Source of the DNA: Pedosphaera sp.
Lineage (GTDB): Bacteria > Verrucomicrobiota > Verrucomicrobiia > Limisphaerales > JADLHS01
NCBI GenBank assembly: GCA_009695195.1
Contig: SIBJ01000037.1
Span: 1-34,821 of the forward strand
Reading direction: 5' to 3'
Length of the DNA: 34,821 bases
Shown here: positions 31,723 to 34,821 of the stretch, in pieces
Position numbering within the stretch: the stretch's first letter is position 1
Layout of the letters: each line of letters starts with the position of its first letter
The notes under the pieces: generated by a model
What the model was told of the DNA's origin: nothing
The model's database searches: none
The model's input: the letters and a program-made list of their open reading frames with translations, nothing else
Position numbers and translations under genes: made by a program

Positions 31723-32814
31723 TCAGTTCGGATATTCCTTCTCGCTGCCGGCCACGGGCATGAGAACTTTTCGCTCCGGCACTTTGGCTTTGAGCAATGC
31801 GATTTCGTCCTCGCCGCTCGTGAACGGCAGCGCCACCTGTCCGCCTTGCGCCGCCGAGCGGTAAAGCGCCGACATGATTTCAAATCCCTGGTAGGCATGG
31901 TCGAAGGCGCATGGATGAATTTTTTTGTCGTCGCCCAGCCAGTCGGCCATCTCTTGAACATACGGCGGCATGTCTTCCACATAATCCATGTTGCCCGCGC
32001 CGCTTTGATAACCGTCGCGCTTCGTCACCGCGCGCCAGCCGCCGTTGGTGATGACCTCGGCAAAACCTTCGGTGCCCTGCGCGCCCATCCGCGCCTTGCG
32101 CCACCACAATTTTTGTTCTTTGCTCGAATCCACTTCCGGCACATCCGGCGCGCCGGCGCCGCAATCGTAAATGCCGCGCACACCATTCTTGAAATGCACC
32201 ACGCCCGCGACGTAATCCGGCGACGTGTGCATATCGGCGAGCTTCCCGCGACCGGCGGCCTGCGCCATCGCCCACTCCGCCGGCGCGTAGTTGTTGAACC
32301 AGCAGGTGTAATCAATCAGATGCGAAAGCATGTGCGCCGCCCAACCCGTTGCCGTGCCATAGACCGTGTGAACTTTTCCCAGCGCGCCGCTGGCCACGAT
32401 CTCCTTCACCTTCTTGTAATGTTCGCCGTAGCGATGTTGATGACTGACGACGGCTTTCACGCCGCTATGATCGAGCGCCGCTTTGATTTGCAAACCCTCG
32501 TTGCTGGACATGGCGACGGGTTTCTCGAATGCGATCAGTTTCGCGCCGCTCGCGATGCCCAGCTTGATGAAGTCGAGGCGCAGGTGCGGCAGCGTGCAGA
32601 AGCAGAACAGGTCGGGCTTCAGTTTTTTCGACAGCGCGGCGGCGTCCAGGCTTTTCTCGGGATGGCCGAGTTTGGGCGCGGCGTCATCGAGCCGCTTCTG
32701 GTCAATGTCGCAAATGCCGACAACTTTGAATTTGGGATTGGCATTGAAGGCCGTGGCGTGATGCACGCCGCGTTTGCCCATGCCGACGACGAGGACGGTG
32801 TATTGGTGGCTCAT
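31723..32814 (-). CDS. Gfo/Idh/MocA-family oxidoreductase
   Basis: A 363-residue NAD(P)-dependent enzyme. The Rossmann motif is VLVVGMGKRGVHHA (7-20), the acidic cofactor residue comes in GICDIDQKR, and the family EKP motif stands at 97-99 (FEKPVAMSSNEG). The C-terminal domain has HMLSHLIDYTCWF, a candidate catalytic His-Asp pair. The family oxidises or epimerises sugars and inositols; the substrate is unknown. It has no Tat or Sec signal. It lies 10 bp behind the unknown gene at 32825-33460 and upstream of nagB, so it may act in an amino-sugar path. Confidence 0.85.
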   Translation of the reverse strand: MSHQYTVLVVGMGKRGVHHATAFNANPKFKVVGICDIDQKRLDDAAPKLGHPEKSLDAAALSKKLKPDLFCFCTLPHLRLDFIKLGIASGAKLIAFEKPVAMSSNEGLQIKAALDHSGVKAVVSHQHRYGEHYKKVKEIVASGALGKVHTVYGTATGWAAHMLSHLIDYTCWFNNYAPAEWAMAQAAGRGKLADMHTSPDYVAGVVHFKNGVRGIYDCGAGAPDVPEVDSSKEQKLWWRKARMGAQGTEGFAEVITNGGWRAVTKRDGYQSGAGNMDYVEDMPPYVQEMADWLGDDKKIHPCAFDHAYQGFEIMSALYRSAAQGGQVALPFTSGEDEIALLKAKVPERKVLMPVAGSEKEYPN

Positions 32815-32824
32815 AAATTTTTAT

Positions 32825-33460
32825 CTAATTACTTTCAGGCGGCCAAATGCTATGCACGCCAGCGAATCGGCGCTTTTTCTTCAGCCCGCCGAACGGATAA
32901 TCAACCTCAAAGTCCAACTCCTCATATTCAAGCCTGTGTGCAGCGAGATGCTGTTGCACAGCCGCAATCAATTCATCGTGGGGCGCGTAAAACTCCCACC
33001 AGCAGGCATCAATATTTCGGAAGTAAGCGAAGAACTGCAGCGAACGATAAAGCTTTCGCAACGCTGAGTAATTTCTGGACCGGGCCTCCTCGCTGAACGC
33101 AATGTTGAAGATCCTGGGGTATTCAGGAAACGGCGGCTTGAAGCAAAGAATCTCGTTCCAGTCATCCTCAACGTACGACGCGAATTTTGGAAAGAACCCG
33201 GGTCGGTAGTATGGTTCTACGCGTTTCCGTTTTTCTTCAGGACTACGCAAATCCAATTGAGCGAGCTCTTCGGAAAGGCCATTCACAATTTCCTCAAAGT
33301 TGTCCGGAGCACCTACCGCATAAAACTCGGAGAACGTCACGTTCGGATGAAAGGCCGCCACATCTGCCAACTGTGGCAAAAGCGGCGAGAAGAGCAGGGC
33401 AAAATCGCCGCAATGATTAAGACCACCTTCGTTTTCGCCGAATGCCCGAATGCCTTTCAT
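32825..33460 (-). CDS. Unknown protein in the amino-sugar operon
   Basis: A 211-residue soluble protein without a signal or membrane helix. Aromatic residues are frequent (FHPNVTFSEFYAVG, PYYRPGFFPKFASYVEDDW, FFAYFRNIDACWWEFYAPHDE) and the end FAGVHSIWPPES looks conserved in style. I recognise no family. Base composition is visibly less GC-rich than the flanking genes, which suggests later acquisition. The start ATG 33460 lies 23 bp behind the DegT-type gene, and the stop 10 bp before the oxidoreductase, so it seems part of the same transcript. Confidence 0.6.
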   Translation of the reverse strand: MKGIRAFGENEGGLNHCGDFALLFSPLLPQLADVAAFHPNVTFSEFYAVGAPDNFEEIVNGLSEELAQLDLRSPEEKRKRVEPYYRPGFFPKFASYVEDDWNEILCFKPPFPEYPRIFNIAFSEEARSRNYSALRKLYRSLQFFAYFRNIDACWWEFYAPHDELIAAVQQHLAAHRLEYEELDFEVDYPFGGLKKKRRFAGVHSIWPPESN

Positions 33461-33483
33461 CCGCGTGGCTTTCGCAGGACGCT

Positions 33484-34608
33484 CTACGCCTGCGCCTGGT
33501 CCCACTCCTTCACCTTCGCGATGACGTAATCCACTTCTTCCGCCATGAGTTCGGGGAACATCGGCAGCGAGACGCAGGTGGCGGCGTTGTGTTCGGCGTG
33601 GGCCACCGAGCCGTTGATGCGCGCGTCCTTGCCCCACGGATAACCGGCCTGCTTGTGGATCGCGATGGAGTAATGCGTCTTCGCATCCACGCCGTTCTTC
33701 ACCAGGAAATCCACGAGTTGATCGCGCTGCTCCGCCTTCTTCGTCTCGATGACGTAGAGATGGAACACGTGGCGGTAGCCGGGCAGTTCCGTCGGCAGCG
33801 TGAAATTTTTCGGGCTGGTGAAACCCGCCGTGTAGCGCGCGGCCCATTTGCGGCGGTTGTCGTTCCAAGCGTCAATGTGCTTGAGCTTCGCGCTCAACAC
33901 GCCGGCGTGCAAATCGTCGAGGCGGCTGTTGAAGCCGAAGCTGTGGACGTTGCGGGCGGTCGAGCCGTGATTGCGAAGGACGCGAACCCGGGCGTCAATG
34001 TCCGCGTTGTTCATGACCAAGGCGCCGCTGTCGCCGAACGTGCCGAGATTTTTCTGGATGATGAAACTCGTCGTGGCCACGTCGCTGAGTTCGCCGATCT
34101 TGAAGCCCTTGCCGCTGGCGCCGATGGCCTGCGCGTTGTCTTCGATGACCTTGAGTTTGTGTTTGTCCGCGATTTTCTTGATCGCGGCCATGTCGGCGCA
34201 TTGGCCGTAAAGGTGAACCGGAATGATCGCCTTCGTCTTCGGCGTGATGGCGGCTTCGATCTTGGCCGGGTCAATGCACTTGGTGACCGGGTCGCAATCA
34301 ATCAACACCGCGGTGGCGTCGGCGATCCAGATCGCTTCAGCCGTCGCGAAAAAAGTGTTCGCGTTGGTGATGACTTCATCGCCCTTGCCGATGCCCAGCG
34401 CCATCAGCGCGAGCCAGATGGCGTCCGTGCCGTTGGCGAGGCCGACGGCGAACTTCGTGCCGTGATACGCGGCGAGTTCGCCCTCGAAGCGTTTGAGCAT
34501 CGGACCTTGGACGTAGTTGCCGCTCAACAGCACTTCGCGCATGTTGGCGTCAATTTCCGCTTGGATGTTTTTGTATTGGCGGACGTGGCCGTAGAATTCG
34601 ACTTTCAT
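33484..34608 (-). CDS. DegT/DnrJ/EryC1-family sugar aminotransferase
   Basis: A 374-residue PLP enzyme. It starts with the usual QYKNIQAEIDANMREVLLSGNYVQGP region, has ANGTDAIWLALMALGIGKGD, Asp157 in VIEDNAQAIGA for the pyridine nitrogen, and the Schiff-base Lys186 in TSFIIQKNLGTFGDSGA. It would transfer an amino group from glutamate to a keto sugar nucleotide, making the amino sugars of surface glycans. It is the first gene of the minus-strand group running to the epimerase. A 25-bp repeat lies 65 bases before its start, next to the right-hand insertion sequence, so its own promoter must lie in a short space or within the mobile elements. Confidence 0.88.
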   Translation of the reverse strand: MKVEFYGHVRQYKNIQAEIDANMREVLLSGNYVQGPMLKRFEGELAAYHGTKFAVGLANGTDAIWLALMALGIGKGDEVITNANTFFATAEAIWIADATAVLIDCDPVTKCIDPAKIEAAITPKTKAIIPVHLYGQCADMAAIKKIADKHKLKVIEDNAQAIGASGKGFKIGELSDVATTSFIIQKNLGTFGDSGALVMNNADIDARVRVLRNHGSTARNVHSFGFNSRLDDLHAGVLSAKLKHIDAWNDNRRKWAARYTAGFTSPKNFTLPTELPGYRHVFHLYVIETKKAEQRDQLVDFLVKNGVDAKTHYSIAIHKQAGYPWGKDARINGSVAHAEHNAATCVSLPMFPELMAEEVDYVIAKVKEWDQAQA

Positions 34609-34672
34609 GGTCGGGCAAAGCTAATGATGCGCGCCTCGGAAACAAGTCATTTGTATGAAAGCTTTGGTGAAG

Positions 34673-34697
34673 GGGTGTGATTATAAACGGGTGAGGG
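34673..34697. repeat. Solo copy of the 25-bp MITE end
   Basis: The sequence matches 29287-29311 at all but one base (TTATAAAC instead of TTAAAAAC). It ends exactly where the insertion sequence begins at 34698. On the minus strand it contains TATAAT, so it might supply a -10 box, though no matching -35 box is seen 16-18 bases upstream. It is probably one end of a MITE whose other half lies past the insertion. Confidence 0.7.
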
Positions 34698-34821
34698 GAA
34701 TGGCGCTTAGATAAGGAAAAACGCGTCAGCAATTGTACGCGAATATAACTGGATCCTTGGAGCGAGTTGTTTCAAAGTGGCGCATGAAACAAACGACTCC
34801 ATTCCTCGCTGGATTTTCACA
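34698..34821 (+). mobile_element. Right insertion-sequence end, 5' part only
   Basis: An exact inverted copy of 23-146. Its outer end (GAATGGCGCTTAGATAAGG) abuts the 25-bp repeat, and its interior runs off the window. Because both copies have their 5' ends facing inward, they flank 34,551 bp in opposite orientation. No short target duplication is shared by the two flanks, as expected for two separate insertions or a rearranged pair. Confidence 0.65.
34784..34821 (+). CDS. Partial transposase-like N-terminus
   Basis: The second copy of the frame at 1-60. ATG 34784 opens 12 complete codons (MKQTTPFLAGFS) before the window ends. The upstream 86 bp to the element end would hold its promoter. The assignment is by context only. 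Confidence 0.35.
   Translation, partial: MKQTTPFLAGFS

Noticed and set aside
28690..34680. Long plus-strand frames opposite the minus-strand argD-to-DegT region
   Set aside because: Each lies wholly over a gene with identified catalytic residues and shows the usual GC-driven antisense composition.
1..34821. Prophage or integrative element with phage genes
   Set aside because: No integrase, terminase, capsid, portal or tail gene and no tRNA attachment site was seen.
1..34821. tRNA, rRNA or riboswitch genes
   Set aside because: I looked through the gaps and found no cloverleaf, rRNA or known riboswitch signature; a covariance-model scan would be needed to exclude small RNAs.

Overview
The window looks like a GC-rich contig from a member of the Verrucomicrobiota, most plausibly the Pedosphaera/Limisphaerales group. 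The clues are a lone FTLTELMIVVGIL-type pseudopilin, abundant Gfo/Idh/MocA and SurA-type genes, weak Shine-Dalgarno sites, very long spurious antisense frames from high GC, and short palindromic repeats in the larger gaps. This placement is an inference from gene content; the window has no rRNA, tRNA or ribosomal protein gene to confirm it.

Layout. (1) Both ends carry the same 124-bp sequence in inverted orientation (23-146 and 34698-34821), apparently the 5' ends of two copies of one insertion sequence with transposase frames reading outward. (2) 469-9923 is a cell-envelope glycan locus: a CgeB-like glycosyltransferase, a GT4 and a GT2 glycosyltransferase, three SAM methyltransferases, a Wzx-like flippase and a GT-C-like membrane protein. 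(3) 9978-11866 holds a lone type IV-like pseudopilin and a beta-CASP metallo-beta-lactamase nuclease. (4) 12028-13612 is a compact, relatively AT-rich restriction-modification pair. (5) 13687-18194 pairs a zinc-ribbon/TPR membrane protein with an M48 membrane metalloprotease. (6) 18285-22027 is a probable operon: two small overlapping genes, the second nucleotidyltransferase-like, then an unusual aldehyde dehydrogenase and an iron-type alcohol dehydrogenase. (7) 22029-25078 has a small lipoprotein, a PpiD/SurA-like chaperone and an RluA-family pseudouridine synthase. (8) 25325-29220, on the minus strand, is an arginine cluster (argD, a probably exported nitrilase-family amidohydrolase, argF, a membrane-anchored unknown). 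(9) 29502-34608, also minus strand, has a DegT-family sugar aminotransferase, an unknown gene, a Gfo/Idh/MocA oxidoreductase, a NagB-like deaminase and a dipeptide epimerase, which together suggest amino-sugar and murein-peptide metabolism.

Five palindromic or MITE-like elements of different sequence occupy the gaps at 25076-25178, 25189-25286, 29287-29483, 30665-30766 and 31615-31708. A 25-bp end motif of the 29287-29483 element recurs next to the right-hand insertion sequence. The observations most worth follow-up are the inverted insertion-sequence ends (one cutting a membrane-protein gene), the nucleotidyltransferase-like pair coupled to the dehydrogenases, the restriction-modification pair, and the mini-element whose first base completes the stop codon of the pseudouridine synthase gene.
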